64,000 nt of DNA. Origin: Parus major (Eukaryota > Chordata > Aves > Passeriformes > Paridae). The notes beneath the pieces were generated by a model. It ran no database searches, was not told the origin of the DNA, and saw only the letters and a list, made by a program, of their open reading frames with translations. The stretch spans positions 3,492,572 to 3,556,571 of the forward strand of contig NC_031791.1 in assembly GCF_001522545.3 (NCBI RefSeq), read 5' to 3'. Below, piece after piece: positions 23,835 to 36,670 of the stretch (its first letter is position 1; the number at the start of each line of letters is the position of its first letter). A program made the position numbers and the translations under genes.

Positions 23835-23908
23835 ACACACACACACACACACACACATATATGTATACATGTAGATATATGTAGATATATGTAGATATAT
23901 ATATATAA
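23835..23908. repeat. (AC)n and gtagatatat microsatellite
   Basis: An (AC) run of about 12 units (23835-23857) passes into alternating TA and then about three to four copies of a 10-bp gtagatatat unit ending in (TA)n at 23908. Confidence 0.92.
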
Positions 23909-24309
23909 GAAGCCAGAAACTTGAAATAACAGAACAGGTTCCATTTCCAAAATTAAATTATTGTCTGGTTTTTATAACAATTTATTGTTTCGTGTTTCTT
24001 GATATCAAAGAGCTTTTTCTACTTACATAGAGTAGAGTGGAAAAAAAAATCTAAATTATTTTCTGTAGCTCATGAAAGGAAGCTCCTTTCCCCATGGTAG
24101 GACTTCTCCTGTCAGTTAATAAGCTGCTACAGCCAAACCTATTAGGATCACTTTTAAGTGGTTGCCAGTGGTTTAATTCGAAGTGCCCCAGTATCTGTTC
24201 CCACCCTGTGACAACTTCAAGTTGACACAATTGTTAAAACTTAAAGCTGCAAATAATTACAGTTGGTGTCTAATCAGGCACACATTTATACATCATCAAT
24301 ATCCAAAGT

Positions 24310-25130
24310 CTGACCCATGGGGAGCAGCTGAGGGAGCTGGGGAACAGGCTCAACCTGGAGAGAAGGAGGCTCAGGGGGGCCCTTCTGGCTCTGCACAACT
24401 CCCTGACAAGAGGGGACAGCCAGGGGGGTCAGGCTCTGCTCCCAGTGATGCCCTAGGATTTTAGTTTTTATATTCTTCATCTATTTGTAACCCTGCAGTT
24501 CTTTAGTGTGTAACTCCAAACTCCACACACAGTGGGAGCTGCTGCTTTCCCATTTGGGTCAGACACAGCAATTCCTCTCCAGGCCTGGCAATCAAGGACA
24601 CCTCACTGCCTCAGGCTCTGAGAGATGGAACAAAAGGGAGTTGGGGGCAGCAAACTTGGGGTAAATGACTTCATTACCTGAAGCTGAAATTGGGAGATTA
24701 ACCCCAATATGCAAATGGCCCAAACTTAGAAAAGTGTGAAACCTGTGACCCGTGGTCCATTTTGGGTGCAGCTCCTGGGGGGCTTTGTCTGCCTGAAATG
24801 TCCCTGAAGGTCTCTCAATAAATAGAACCGCTTTTTATTCCCTTAACTTTGGCCTCTGTTTTTAGGTAGCCCCAAAAACCATCACCAGGGACAGGAGGAG
24901 AGGGAACGGCCTCAGGCTGGGCCAGGGGAGCTCAGGTTGGACATGAGCAGGAATTTCCCCATGAAAAGGGTGGTCAGACATTGGAGCTGCCCAGGGAGGT
25001 TAGGGGTTCCCAGCCCTGGAGCTGCCCAAGGAACACCTGGACGTGGCACTCAGAGCTCTGGGCTGGAGATCAGGCACAGGTTGGACTTGATGCTCTTGGA
25101 GAGCTTTTCCAGCCTTAATGATTCTGTGAT
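24310..25130 (+). mobile_element. CR1 LINE 3' part, split by solo LTR
   Basis: Left part 24310-24445 has the gctgagggagctgggg / ggctcaggggggcccttctgg blocks of the CR1 3' untranslated region. The right part resumes at 24885 with ccagggacaggaggagaggg and ends in ccttaatgattctgtgat, the sense 3' end. The two parts are collinear in a normal CR1, so the intervening 439 bases (24446-24884) are a later insertion. Confidence 0.92.
24446..24884 (+). repeat. solo LTR, family L1, copy A (in CR1)
   Basis: Starts TGATGCC and ends CCATCA, flanked by CCAG at 24442-24445 and 24885-24888. Homologous over its length to three other LTRs in the window (copies B, C and D). It contains CTCAATAAATAGAAC near 24815, the poly(A) signal region. 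At the TATA position it reads cttagaaaag, not tataaaag. A 4-bp target duplication is typical of class I (gamma-like) retroviruses. No internal sequence remains. Confidence 0.92.
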
Positions 25131-28100
25131 TTCCTGCACCTTGGAGAGAAATAACACTGTAAATTCTGTCATCCCTATCCAGTGTCAGAGCTTATGAGAG
25201 TGAGGTCTGTAATTAATGTATTTCTTTCCCAGATGTATTTCTTTTCTTTCCCTTTTTATAAAAGAATGTCATTCCCAAGGTGGGCACAGTGAAAGTGGGC
25301 TTATAACATGTCATTAGAAGCTTTAGACCTTGTGCCTTGCAGGGTGTTATTACTGTTCAGTGTGGGAGAACAGATGCTATTTTACTGGAAAAGCAAAACT
25401 GCATTAAATTGACAACACTTTTATTTTTCATGGTAGTAGCAAGAATTCTTATTTCCTATTTTATTTGCATTTTTATTACTGAAAAGCACAGTGACTGAGC
25501 TACCTGGTGGTTTTTTCAGTGCTGCTCATCTAGTCAGGCTCTGACCATCCAAATAGCAGCTGGACTATGAATATGTATCATTTATTCAAATGACAAATTT
25601 TTGGTAGAGGATGCTGAATAGATGGAAACTTCCTGCAGTTAGTGACCTGGAGAGCAGAGGGCAAAATTAAGTGTTTTGAAGTGGAATGCTCCATCAAGTA
25701 ATTCATTGTCACCTAGAAGTGATTCTTCTGTTGTTGACATTCTTGCCCAGACCATTATTTCTGATTTGGAGCAGTGTTTAGGCTGTGTTTGAGCTACAGG
25801 CTTGTGCTGATATGGGTTATTGAAATGAAAAGTGTGGCATTGAAAAACATCAAGATTCTGCTGTTTTATCCTGGCAGGCTTCAGAAAATTCAGGGGTTTT
25901 ACTTTTCCTTTTTAGATTTAGCTTACATTAAAAGTTACTAAGGTATCTGACGCCCTCTGACCCCCTTCCTACAGAGGGACACAATGCTGATTTATATATA
26001 AAGGTCAAGGATATTGCTATTGCTCAGTCTAGAAAAGACTGACAGCAACGTTTTTCAAATGTGCAAAAAACCCCCAAAACAAACCCAAAAAACTCCTCAA
26101 GCTGTAGAGGGGTGAAATTCTCTTGCATGTTCTAGACTGGGCTAGAAGAAATGGTGTTAAATAGCAAAGAATGGAGGTTTAATTAATCTTCTGCAATAGC
26201 TTTCCACAGATGAACCAAGTGAAGCATGGGCTTGTCGTGGCTGTGGAGCACAGGGTGCCTAAAACTGGGGGCTCTTTAAGAAAGTTGAACAGGGATTTGC
26301 TTGGAATTCTTTCCTATGAGAGTAGTTACTCTTTCCTACATGGATATGTATAGCTGTGTAGTTATTTATAGTCAAAATGTCTGTCCTCCTGTGAAACTGT
26401 GACAGGAATCAGTAAAAATAGAAAAACTTGTCATGCTTCAGGGCTGCATCAAGAAAAAAGTTTGAAAAACAGTGAGTGTGATCCCTCGCTTGGGTAAGCA
26501 CCATCTGGAAGGGGTCAGTCCCACTTCTCCTGATGTGTCTGAGCCCAGGCAGGATGATCCTCAGGGAACCCACTGGGGCACTGCTGACTGGTTTCAGGGC
26601 AGGGACAGGTGGGTGAACTGCAGTAGCCTGGGGTGTGCAGGAGTTCAGAGTAAGTAATTGAACTGACTCATGGCCTTAAATTCCATGAACCTGTGAAGGA
26701 TTCGATTTACTCCACCTCCAGTACTCTGGAGATGTTCATCCCTGCGCCTGGAGGGTGCCCAGTTCCAGCCCCTTGGTCTCTTTGTTACAATTATTTATAT
26801 TTATAAAAAGGGTGAATTGCCTGCAGCACTTTGCCTAGAATGGTAATAAACACTCCTCAACAATGCAAAAGACTTCCTTTTGATAAGATCATTTTAAAAG
26901 GTAACTGCTTATGATAATACAATTTATTCGTAATGGCTTGAGGGCAAGCTAGGATGGAAATGAAGCATGTCTTCCATTAGAACCATACAGAAACAAACTA
27001 ATAGGCTGCAGAGAGAACCATTTGTAATGTTACTATAATTCACATGATTCATTAAACTGAAATGGAAAATGATAGCATTTCCCTCTGAAAAAAATCCGTA
27101 TGGAATTACATGCTGAGATCACTTAGCTGAACTATTTTATTGACTAAGCATCTCGTTGTCCTGATGTGGAGATTATAGAGGCCTGCAGCCATTTATTTTT
27201 CTGATTTCTAAAATTAGAATTACTTTTTCTTATGGGATTGTTGGGATGTGTTTCCCCTCTGGCTACAGCTGCTGGCCATGGCAGGGGCTGCTCCTGGGTC
27301 ACTTCCTGGCACTGGGATTTACTGGATCCTTGGAAATGTGCTGCTGGTGCTCGCTCTCCCAGGTCATTGTGGGGAAGTGAAGGATTGAAGGGCTGTGAGG
27401 CAGTAAAAGGCACAGAAGTGATAGGTTTTAGCAGCTAAAGATAAAAACACATTTGGTTTCCAGGTGATTCATGTCTTTGGGATCTGGAGAAGTTTCTCTT
27501 GACACACACACTCAGCCCTTCCTAGAATGTCACCCGTGATTAATGTCGGCAAACACACTGTGCCATTTAAAGGATTTTTGGAAAACAGCATATTGAGCAG
27601 GTTTTAATGCTGATTTTTTGACAGCCTTCATGTTTGGCCCTGACATCCTGCAGAGGAGACTCTGTCTTCCACTGGCCATTTATCAGAAGTATCACAGGAC
27701 AGAGAAAGAATATTTTAAATGAGCTCAGGATGTCCTCAGACTGGATTAATGTATTTGGGAGGACTGATCAACCTGACAATCTCACATTCATCTGCGTGAA
27801 ATCCATCTGAAAGGTACAATGGATTGTATCTACTTAACTGTTGATAGAGGATGCCAGGACTGACAGAATAACCTGGCACTTGCTATTTATTGTGTAGGGA
27901 TGCAGAATACTTGCCTGTGTACATAAACATCTCTTCCCTCTTTTGCAACATGCTGCATGGCAAGAAAAACTAATGGCATAATTGGGATAACTGGGCATTT
28001 TCTGACAGACTCACACATCTCTTCAGTCATCTGTAATTCCAGTGAATTCCCATGCCATGCAGCAAAGGAAAGCAGGAGCTACAGTGATGGAATGTAACTC

Positions 28101-28429
28101 TTGTGCCGGTGTCATTTACATTTTGCTATATTAGACAAAAGTCAAGTAATTAATCAGTTGATTGCTTAATTCAAAATTCAGTCGATTGCAATTGAGGCTT
28201 CATCACTCTGCTTTCCACATGATGAGATTTGGTTGATAAATTTGATTCTGTTTTGGTTGCCTGGCTCTAAATAAAGTGAGTTTGGGTACAGGCAAGCCAG
28301 AGGTTTCAGGTTTTGTGTGTGAGTAGAAATTGAAAAATTGGGCTGTGAGTGACATTCCACAGGGAGGTTTCCAGACAACCCAGTTGGATTTCAGCAAGTG
28401 CACTCAGGGTTGTGTTTTCAGAAATGCTG
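25131..28429. other. unique sequence, no gene recognised
   Basis: No coding exon or interspersed repeat is recognised. The section 26830-27130 is AT-rich with balanced, complex composition and could be a conserved non-coding element, but this is a guess. A short CAAAA/CCCAAAA stretch lies near 26065-26095. Confidence 0.45.
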
Positions 28430-28773
28430 AGCTGATGCTGGAGAGAGGGAATCTCATTAATCCATACAAATATCTCCAAGGGGTGCCAAGAGGATGGTGC
28501 CAGACTCTTCTCAGTGGTGCCAGCAACAGGATGAGGAGCAATGGCCATAAACGAAAACACAACATTTCATCTCAACATGAGGAAGAACTTCCTTCCATGG
28601 AGTGTGGCCAAGCACTGGAACAGGTGTCCAGGGAAGACACGGAGTCTCCCTTTCCAGAGACATTCCAACCCCACCTGGACACCTGCTCCAGGTTCCTGTG
28701 ATGGTGTCTTGGCAGGGGATTGGACTGGATGATCTCCAGGGGTTCCTGTCAACCCCAGCTATTCTGTGATTAC
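28430..28773 (+). mobile_element. CR1 LINE 3'-end fragment
   Basis: Sense CR1: gaatctcattaatccataca, then ccagactcttctcagtggtg, gaggaagaacttccttcc, ggactggatgatctccaggg, ending ccagctattctgtgatta. About 340 bases, 5'-truncated, intact 3' terminus. Confidence 0.92.
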
Positions 28774-30291
28774 ATTTGCTCCATTCCTTTCAGCTCGGTT
28801 AGGGTGCATTTACCTTTGGAAGGTCAGATCCTGTATTTTCAAGCGGGTAAAACTTCCCTGCTCTAGACAACACTCACACATTATAAAATACACCTGAGCC
28901 CCTGCTCAGTCCCACAGGAAGGAATCAAGGCTCTCATCCAGAGCTACTCTGGGCAGGACAATTTCTGTCTTTGTGCCTGTGCCCAGAGGTGCAGGGGCTC
29001 ATGCTGCACGAGCCTCGTGCAGTGAAGAAGAGCACAGGGAGAAGGGTGCAGGCAGAGGTGAGTTTGAGGGAGGGGCTGTGAATTCCATGGATGTGCCAGG
29101 TCCTTCTCCTACAGTAACTTGGCCATCAGTGCCTCTGAGGAGCTCTGAAGCAAGAGCATTACAGAAGAGACCTAAATTTTTGCTACAGAAGAGGCCTAAA
29201 TTCCTGCTTTTAAGTAAATTGAAGTATGAGTACAAGGAACAACCAAATGTGTGGCTTTGGAGATACTCACTTCCCCGTGAAGAATATGCATTCAGTGGTC
29301 TCCTACCTGCAAAGTCATAAATCTGCACTCCAGCCTGGATTCCCCCTGTAAACTCGAGCAGAAGCTGTCATTTCCTATTGTCTAAACAATTTACAGCTGC
29401 CTTAAAAGGGTGTCTCAGCAATCTTGACATCTCGACTTGATCATAAATTCAGAGCTATCATTGAAGGAAATGCTTTTCCCTTTAGATAAGCACGCCAATG
29501 GAAATCTGCCCAGCCTGAGCTGCAGGAGGGTGGCTATGTCTGCCCGTGTGCCCCTCCCCTGGGCTCTGCAGTGCCAGCCAGCCAGGCCCATGGGGGCTGT
29601 CCCCTTCCCAAGGGCAGGTACAGGAATACTGCTCTACCAGCAAGTATTTCATTATCATCTTGTATTGCTTTAAGAAACTCTCCACAGTGGAATTATAATC
29701 GGGTAAACCTGGGGCCCATGAAATGAGATTTTCAGTTCTGTGAGTTAGAAGTAGGTGTGATACATTAAAGCAGATTTACTCCCCACGTGAGGGTGATTTT
29801 TATGAGAAATCTGATAAATTAAGCACAGAGATTTCTGGTACAGAGCACAGCTCGCCTGCTGACCCACTATCCTCGTTTGGCTTTTTCATATGCTTGCTGT
29901 GTTTGAGGGAGTGCTCCACAAATAAAATTAGCCATAACATCACCAATACTTTCCTGCAGTGGCAAGGCCAGGGAATTTATTCTTGAAGATGTGTGAGGTT
30001 GTAAGAAGGTGAAACTGCAAGGATGTGTTGCCAGTGTTCGTTCCAGGAATAAAAATGGGGGTCTGGAGCATCCTGCTGACACCAGGAACATCTGCTGAGG
30101 CTGCTTGGCACTGGTGGAGCAATTAATTCTGGATCCCTGGTGCTTCCACAGCCCTGCTCCTGCTTCCCAGGATCCAGCCTGTGTGGAGGAAGGAAAGGTG
30201 CCAGGTGTGCCAGGAGTGTGAGCTGTGGTGTAAGGAGCAGGTGTGACCTTGCACTGATGCTGCTGTGGGTGTCCTGCTGCTCCTGTGGGGA
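28774..30291. other. unique sequence, no gene recognised
   Basis: No feature beyond chance open frames on both strands. A short tandem doublet (cagaagagacctaaattttt / cagaagaggcctaaattcct) lies at about 29162-29205. Confidence 0.45.
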
Positions 30292-30295
30292 CAGC

Positions 30296-30729
30296 TGATG
30301 CCTTTTAGGGCCACCTAAAAGCAGAGGCCAGACAAAATAAAAGGAATGAAAAGCAGTTCTATTTATTGAACGGTCTTCAGGCAGACAAAGCCCCCCAGGG
30401 GCTGCACCCAAAATGGACCACGGGTCATGGGTTTCACACTTTTATAACTTTGGTTCATTTGCATATTGGAGTTAATCTTCCAATTCCAGCTTCAGGTAAT
30501 GAAGTCATTTACCCCAAGTTTGCTGCTCCTAACTCACTTTTGTTTCCATCTCTTGGAGCCTGAGGCAGTGAGGTGTCCTTGATTGCCAGGAATTGGAGAG
30601 GAATTGTTGTGTCTGACCCAAATGGGAAAGCAGCAGCTCCCACTGTGTGTGGAGTTTGGAGTTACACACTAAAGAACTGCAGGGTTACAGTTATATGAAG
30701 AGTAGAAATGCTAAAATCCTAAGGCCTCA
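30296..30729 (-). repeat. solo LTR, family L1, copy D
   Basis: Same family as copies A, B and C, in opposite orientation. On the plus strand it starts TGATGCC and ends GGCCTCA, flanked by CAGC at 30292-30295 and 30730-30733. On the minus strand the TATA box is intact (ttataaaagtgtgaaacc) and AATAAA precedes tagaactgc. 434 bases, no internal retroviral sequence. Confidence 0.93.
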
Positions 30730-30733
30730 CAGC

Positions 30734-31539
30734 CAGGTACACTTGGCAGCAGGGCTGGCGCAATAGGGCAGCAGAGGGTGCAAGGGGTCGGTGCCATCAG
30801 TGAATTTCTGCTCATCCTCCTAAAAACCACCAGGCTTTCTGGATTTCCACCAGTTTGGTTTTCTTCTTTCCCTTGCTGTTATTACAAATTTTCGTCTCTA
30901 TTACAAATCTTCTCTCTCTCTCTCTTAGCCTTCCTGGGCCCTTGTGCCCTTTGCCAGGTTTCTTCTGGTGTGGTACAGATGGGGGTCAGTGTCCAGCAGC
31001 CAGGTCAGGCCAAGCCCATCTCAGCTGTGGTGTTGCTGATCTCTGGTGTGAGACCATCGAGACAGTGCCAGTGTTTACCTGTCAGCCTGTTCACATGAAA
31101 TAAAGGGTCAGGGAGAATAAAGTGGCTGGTTTGTGCTCTCTGTGCTGACATGTGCCTTGCAGGAAGGTGGCTGTCCTGTGGCAGGGCTTTGGTGTGGAAT
31201 TGCTCCATGCAGAGGGAACCCAGCGGGAATTGCCAGCTGCACTGGGCTTCATGCAGCTGAAAACCATGTTTCTTACACAGACAAATGTAGAAATTCTGTT
31301 TCTGTGAGGGGTTTTCTCAGTCCTCAAGGTGAGATTCACAGGTGGTGTGGCAGCAAATGCAGAAGGAAACAGGATGGTGCAATATTGACCGCAGTGACAA
31401 GTGTCACTGGAGAGAGCTGGCAGGCATGTGACAATGGGGAAGTTATGGAGGCTGTTGGGGTCAGAGATGCAGAATATGTGTCTTTGTCTGTGATGCCTGA
31501 CTCTGACACCCAAGAGAGCACTGAATTTCACATAACACC
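30734..31539. other. unique sequence with CT microsatellite, no gene recognised
   Basis: A (CT)n run of about 20 bases lies near 30907-30927. The 168-codon open frame at 31133-31639 has no recognisable domain and overlaps the start of the LTR-like element, so it is not called as a gene. Confidence 0.4.
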
Positions 31540-32052
31540 ATGGAGACAACTGTTAAAGTTAAGTAGAGAAACTGGAAATGTGAATGTGTATATTAGACAG
31601 AGTTTTCTTAAGTCACTGGGTGGAAAAGTTAAAGTTTAAAGTTTAAGCTAGTCTGGAAAATAAGAGACAAGATGGAGGACTTAGGGCATTGTCCCTTTCT
31701 CCTTTTTCCTTCTTCATCTTCTTCTTCTAGGGTTTTTGGGTAATAATAAGTGATTGGATAGAGAATGCTGCAGTGCAGCACACAAGTGTTGGGTCATTGG
31801 GTCACTAAGAAAAATAATTTACTTGGCATTTTTTTAATTGGATAAATACACATACAAAAGACCTTGAAGAGATTCTTTATTAGCCATTTTGCACCTTTCT
31901 ATTTTAGTGTATGTAGCTCCTTGTACTCTGTATATATGTAATATAAATAAGAGAAGAATAAACAACGAAGTCCAAACAAGAGAAAACTGCCTCTCTCTCA
32001 TCAGTCTCAGTCCTGGGGAAAAGAACCCAGTCACCAGTGTCACATCCTGACA
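31540..32052 (+). repeat. probable ERVL-like LTR (solo or partial)
   Basis: The section has the style of avian class III LTRs: ttaaagttaagtagagaaac, gagacaagatggaggactta, a pyrimidine-rich stretch with TCTTCATCTTCTTCTTC, then AATAAA at about 31958-31964, and an end in catcctgaca. The CA at 32051-32052 is a plausible 3' terminus. The 5' terminus is not resolved and no target duplication was found. No internal genes follow. Confidence 0.5.
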
Positions 32053-33497
32053 GAGGAAACCAGGCAGCAGGTCATGGAGAATCCTTGCAACCACTTCTGT
32101 GATTCCAGAGGGAGAAATGAGCCTTGGTGTGTGTTTGTGAGCTGGGTACATGGGTACCTGTAATTACCCTGTGCAGGTGGGGTATGGCACTGACCCTCAC
32201 AGCTGTGAGTGTTTATGCTCACTGCACACAGACCACTCCAGCTACATTCATTTATTCACAGTTTTTAATAAGATGTAATTGGAAAGGACTTATACAAGAT
32301 CTGCATGTGGATTTGACATTTAAGGATATGATTAAGTGAAAGCTGCTGAGGTCATTGCTTGACTAAATTGGCTTAATGAATGTTGATTACACTGTACAAG
32401 TTAATTTAATTTAGCTAGATTTTTATCTTCTGGATTGGGTATCACCTTCTGTTCAGTTATTGATTGAAATATGGGAGAATGCCAGGGCTGGTTCTGTCTG
32501 AGCTGTCAGGTCACTGCAGCCCTGGCTGCTCAGCATGGAGCAAGAGCTGTGTGTTGCTCTCTGTTTTCCAGGAGGCAGCCTTTTTCTCTCCACCAATGGC
32601 AAAAATTCCTCCAGAACAAGGAAGGGCTGATGCAATGTTCAGATTCTCACAGGACCTGCCCACGTAGACGTTTTTGGGCTGTGGTTGGTGAGTGTGTCAC
32701 TGATGTGTGGCTGCCTTTGGACAGCTGTGAGAACAGTGTGGCCAGAGCTGCCTCTGCTCATACACGTTTTCTGGCTTGTGGGCGGGAATCTGTCTGTAGA
32801 ATGGAGTGAAGAGAATAAAGTTGCCTCCTAAAAAAGGCTGCAGAAAACTTAAGTCATGAGGAGACTAATTTGTGTGAGTGTGTTTTGTGGGAGGGAGGCT
32901 GCGTGTGCTGCCCTGGCCAGAGTTTCAGGGTGGCGAGGCTGGAGCTTTGCTGGCTGACACGTGTCTCTCTGGTGTTTTGGACAGGAAGGGTGGGAGAGGA
33001 GACTTCTTTCCCTCCATGCCTTTGCATTCCCATGTTTCTAGAGGCTGCTCCACCCTGGGATGGAAAAGGACCCTAGAGAGCCCCTGGCATCTGAGACCCT
33101 GCCCACAGCCCTGGCTGAGCGTGCTGGGGAGATGTGCTGCTGCCTTTGGAGAGAGCAGCTCCTGAGGGAGCCATGCTCCATATGGAATGTTTCAGTGGCA
33201 TATGCCGTTAATCCTGTGTGCTGAATTATTCAGCACTTCAGAATAATGAATCACTGAACAAAGTCTGGCTGTGCAGCTCCACAGGCCTCTGCTGCCTGGT
33301 GCAGCGATCCTGGTGGATTCTAGGTGGGAGCTCTGCAGCTCAGGCTGTGACTTTGCTGGAGCTGTGATTCCAGGGAACTGTCTTTTGGGCCATTGCTTGT
33401 GGCTGCTAGAGCAGCACCTTCCAGCTGGCTGCCCAGGAAAGCTCATTGGAGCAGCTCTGGCTCAGGCTGCTCCTCTCTACAATATAGATCTGCGAGA
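32053..33497. other. unique sequence, no gene recognised
   Basis: Only chance open frames. AT-rich around 32240-32470 and GC-richer around 32500-33180. No repeat is recognised. Confidence 0.45.
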
Positions 33498-33880
33498 AGG
33501 TTGTTTGGTTGGAAAAACCACCCAAAGATTCAGCACAGCCATTCCCCCTGCACTGCCAAGGCCACCACTAAAACACATCCCCAAGTGCCAAAAGTGATGT
33601 CACAAATCCCTCAACGGGTGGGGACTCCACCAGTGTCTTGGGCAGTCTGTGCCAGGGCTTAACAATCCTTTTGGTGAAGAAATTGTCCCTAATATCCAAC
33701 CTGAACTTCTGATGGTGCAGCCTGAGGCCGTTTGCTCATGTCCTGTCCCTTGTCCCCTGGCAGCAGAGCCCACCTTTCCCCTGGCTGCCCACTCCTGTCA
33801 GGGAGTTGTGCAGAGCCAGAAGGTCCCACCTGAGCCTCATTTTCTCCAAGATGAGCCCCTCAAGCTCTGCCCATGTTTTC
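33498..33880 (-). mobile_element. CR1 LINE 3'-region fragment
   Basis: Starts with the degenerate ggttggaaaaaccacccaaa block, then cactgccaaggccaccacta, ggtggggactccaccagtgt and gaagaaattgtccctaatat, ending in the section equivalent to the promoter-proximal 3' UTR (ccacctgagcctcattttct). About 380 bases on the minus strand and more diverged than the other copies. Confidence 0.85.
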
Positions 33881-36449
33881 AGAATGTTTCACTCTATGTC
33901 AGTATTGTCATTCTTGTGATCTTTTAAGATTCCTATAGTTGTACTGCTCATGAACTTAATTTGGAACTTCTGCCCACCCCAGCTCTGGTGTCACAGGGTG
34001 GAACCTCACCACAAATCTTTTGGAGACTCAGAGGTGCCACAAGACAGATAAAGAGGGCAGGCAGCCCCTGCTGCAGGCTCCCCTGCCTCTCAACCAGGGG
34101 TTTGGCTAGGCAGGCAGGTGAGGGAGCACCTGAGAAGCATCCCTGTAAGAAGCAGAGCTGAGCTGTGCTGGGCTCTTCAGAAGGCAGCAGCAGCTCAACC
34201 CAGGCACATTTCCATGCAAATGCAGGGTTTCCCTGGCAATCCCCCTGACCAGGCTTCATGCTGCTGGGGAAGATTATTCTGGATGTGTAAAAACTATAAT
34301 CTGGATACCTCGTGGGAAAGCTTTTCCTCAAATCACAGCCTTAGTGGGGATGCTGACAGCTGAACCTCAGGGGGGTTATGCATTGCCTGGCTTTGTGTTC
34401 CTCTGTCCCTTGTCCTTGATCCTGCTCCTAACAGCCCCGGAGTGGCTATTTGTGAAATGGCTATTTATGGAGTGGCTATCTGTGGTCAGGATTCCTTTGC
34501 TCGTTTGCAGCGGCTCTGAGCTGTGCTCCAGGACAGGCTGGTCCATGCTGGTGCCAGGAGCTGCTTTGAGGATGCTGCTGGTTCTGCTTCCCCCACACGT
34601 GACCCACAGAGCTGAAGGGAAATGCTCGGGGCCAGGATTAAATTTAGATTTTTATCCAAGTGAAAACTTTGTTGTCTCAGCAGATGCTATGTCCTCCAAA
34701 GTAGTAAAATTGCTGTTATTCATAGGAGAGAAGAGGAAAATGGATCTTCTAATCTCTGCTCAGAGCTGAGAAATACACTTTGTCTCAGTTAATATCAGGC
34801 TAACTTTCCAGGCAAAAGCAAAACTAAGTTGAATTTGGCTAAAAGTTGACCTCAAAAGTATGGACTGCCTTAAAGGTAGAACGGTTTTGCTTTGTTTGCA
34901 AAATTATTTTTAACAAGTAATTTTGGCATTTTTACAACAAGATTTCTCATTTCAGAAATGTGTATATTTTGATAATTTTTCCTTTTAATTTCAGTGGCAT
35001 TTAAAAATTAATGTTTTCAAAAAATACAGTTCTGCTTAATATCTTTCCAGTTGATTTCCAAGATGTTTTCCAAGTTGTTTTCCAAATTGTTTAGCTCCAC
35101 TCTCCAGAGCATCCAGTGGTTATGAACTCCTATCAATTGCTGAATATTAGATTGCTCAGTGTAAAAAATGTTGGAGCCCTCTGGGGTGCTTGACCCAAAA
35201 TGTAAATAACACTTAAAAATGCTTAAAGACCAACCATCCTGGAACTTCTTGGGATGATGCTCCAACATCTGCACTGATAGGTCTCATCACCCACCACAAT
35301 CCCTGAGCCTGCAGTCATGGACTGTGTATGAAAAGGAGAGAAAAAACCCCAGAGAATGCAGGGCTACAATTCATAATAACTTCCAAAATAAGTTAAAGTC
35401 CCAGAGCAACCCATATAATGAGCAACTGAGCTGAAATACACTACAGTGGAATTGCTGACGTTCTGATGTTGTTCCCACAGAGCCTATTAAACCTCTTTAT
35501 GTAACATTGCTGAAGCCACACATTGCTGACAATTTCCTTATTGGGCATTTCACTCGGTGGTTTCACATATTTTAATAATTCTTCTTTTTGTCCTTTCAAT
35601 TTAATAAAAAGGAAAAATCACAGTTCAACAGCTTAATAAGGGGCAAGCAAAATGTCTTATTTCTTTTGAAGGCAAGTTCTGGTGTTTCAGGTTTTAGCAG
35701 CGCAGCTCCACCCCAGAAAATAAAAAGCAGTGTTTGTTGTCAGCCCTGAGAACCTGAGCAATAAGAAAACTGTCAAAAGGAAAACATTCAGCACAGTATT
35801 CCCCAGCAAGCCTATAAAAGTTGCCACAGCCTGTTTATTGAAAGGAATGGGTTTAGCTTTGCACTGTTGCTTGGGAAAGTGGTGGCCATGGCTCTTTGGG
35901 GGAGATTTTGAATGGGAAATCGAAGGCCATGACTCCTTAGAGGGTATTTTGGATGGGAAACTGATGGCTGTGGCTCTCTGGGGGGGATTTTGAAAAGCAC
36001 AATTACACCAGCCTGGAATTACTGTGTGCTGCCCCACAAAAGGCTGGAGAGAGAGTGGGTGCTGTGTGGGTGCTGTGCTGCCTTCAGGCACCCAAATAAC
36101 ACCTCTGTGCTGCTGCTGGAAACTGGGGGACTGGTTCAGTTTCTTAATCACTCCCTGACAAACACTCTTAAGCCTCATTAATGCAAATTAGCAGATGAGG
36201 TATTTTTGCAGAGTCTCAGTCCCATCACTTGAACTTAAGACTACACAGCAACTTTAGAAAAATCAATTTTTAGTCCTTACTGCAAATTGATTTATGGCTT
36301 TTTCTGCTTGGAGCTGCTGGGGCCTCAAGCCCTGATCAGCCAGGCTGCACGTTCCCCTGTGTACCACTGTGGGCAGAGGGGAACACTGGAGGAAATCCCT
36401 AAAAGAAAAACAAGCCTTGAGATTTCTTTCTGCAAGGGTGTGTAAAATC
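33881..36449. other. unique sequence, no gene recognised; contains a 41-bp tandem repeat
   Basis: No coding exon. 34800-35600 is AT-rich. The only structured piece is the tandem repeat at 35884-35996. A 9-bp inverted pair (tgttggagc / gctccaaca) about 90 bases apart lies at 35170-35275 and could be chance. Confidence 0.45.
35884..35996. repeat. 41-bp tandem repeat, about 2.8 copies
   Basis: Units begin at 35884, 35925 and 35966 with ggccatgg, ggccatga and ggctgtgg, followed by a ctctttgggggagattttg-like core and gatgggaaa. The copies are moderately diverged, so the array is not recent. Confidence 0.88.
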
Positions 36450-36670
36450 TTACAGAATTACAAGGTTGGAAAAGCCCTGTAAGGCCATCGAGTCCAATTG
36501 TTCCCCCAGCACTGCCAAGGCCACAGATGACCCCTGTTCCCAAGTGCCACATCCACATGGATTTTAATTCCCTTCAGGGATGGGGACTCCACCACTGCCC
36601 TGGGCAGCTGTGCCAGGGCTGGACAACCCTTTGGATGAAGAAATGCTTCCAAATATCCAACCTGACTGAT
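36450..36670 (-). mobile_element. CR1 LINE 3'-end fragment
   Basis: Begins tacagaattacaaggttgga and continues gaaaagccctgtaaggccat, tgccacatccacatgg, ggatggggactccaccactg and ggatgaagaaatgcttcc. About 220 bases, minus strand. Confidence 0.88.

Noticed and set aside
31133..31639. 168-codon open frame
   Set aside because: No domain recognised, runs into an LTR-like element and has other open frames on the opposite strand over the same interval.
35170..35275. Inverted pair tgttggagc / gctccaaca
   Set aside because: Only 9 bases, about 90 apart, with no extended pairing.
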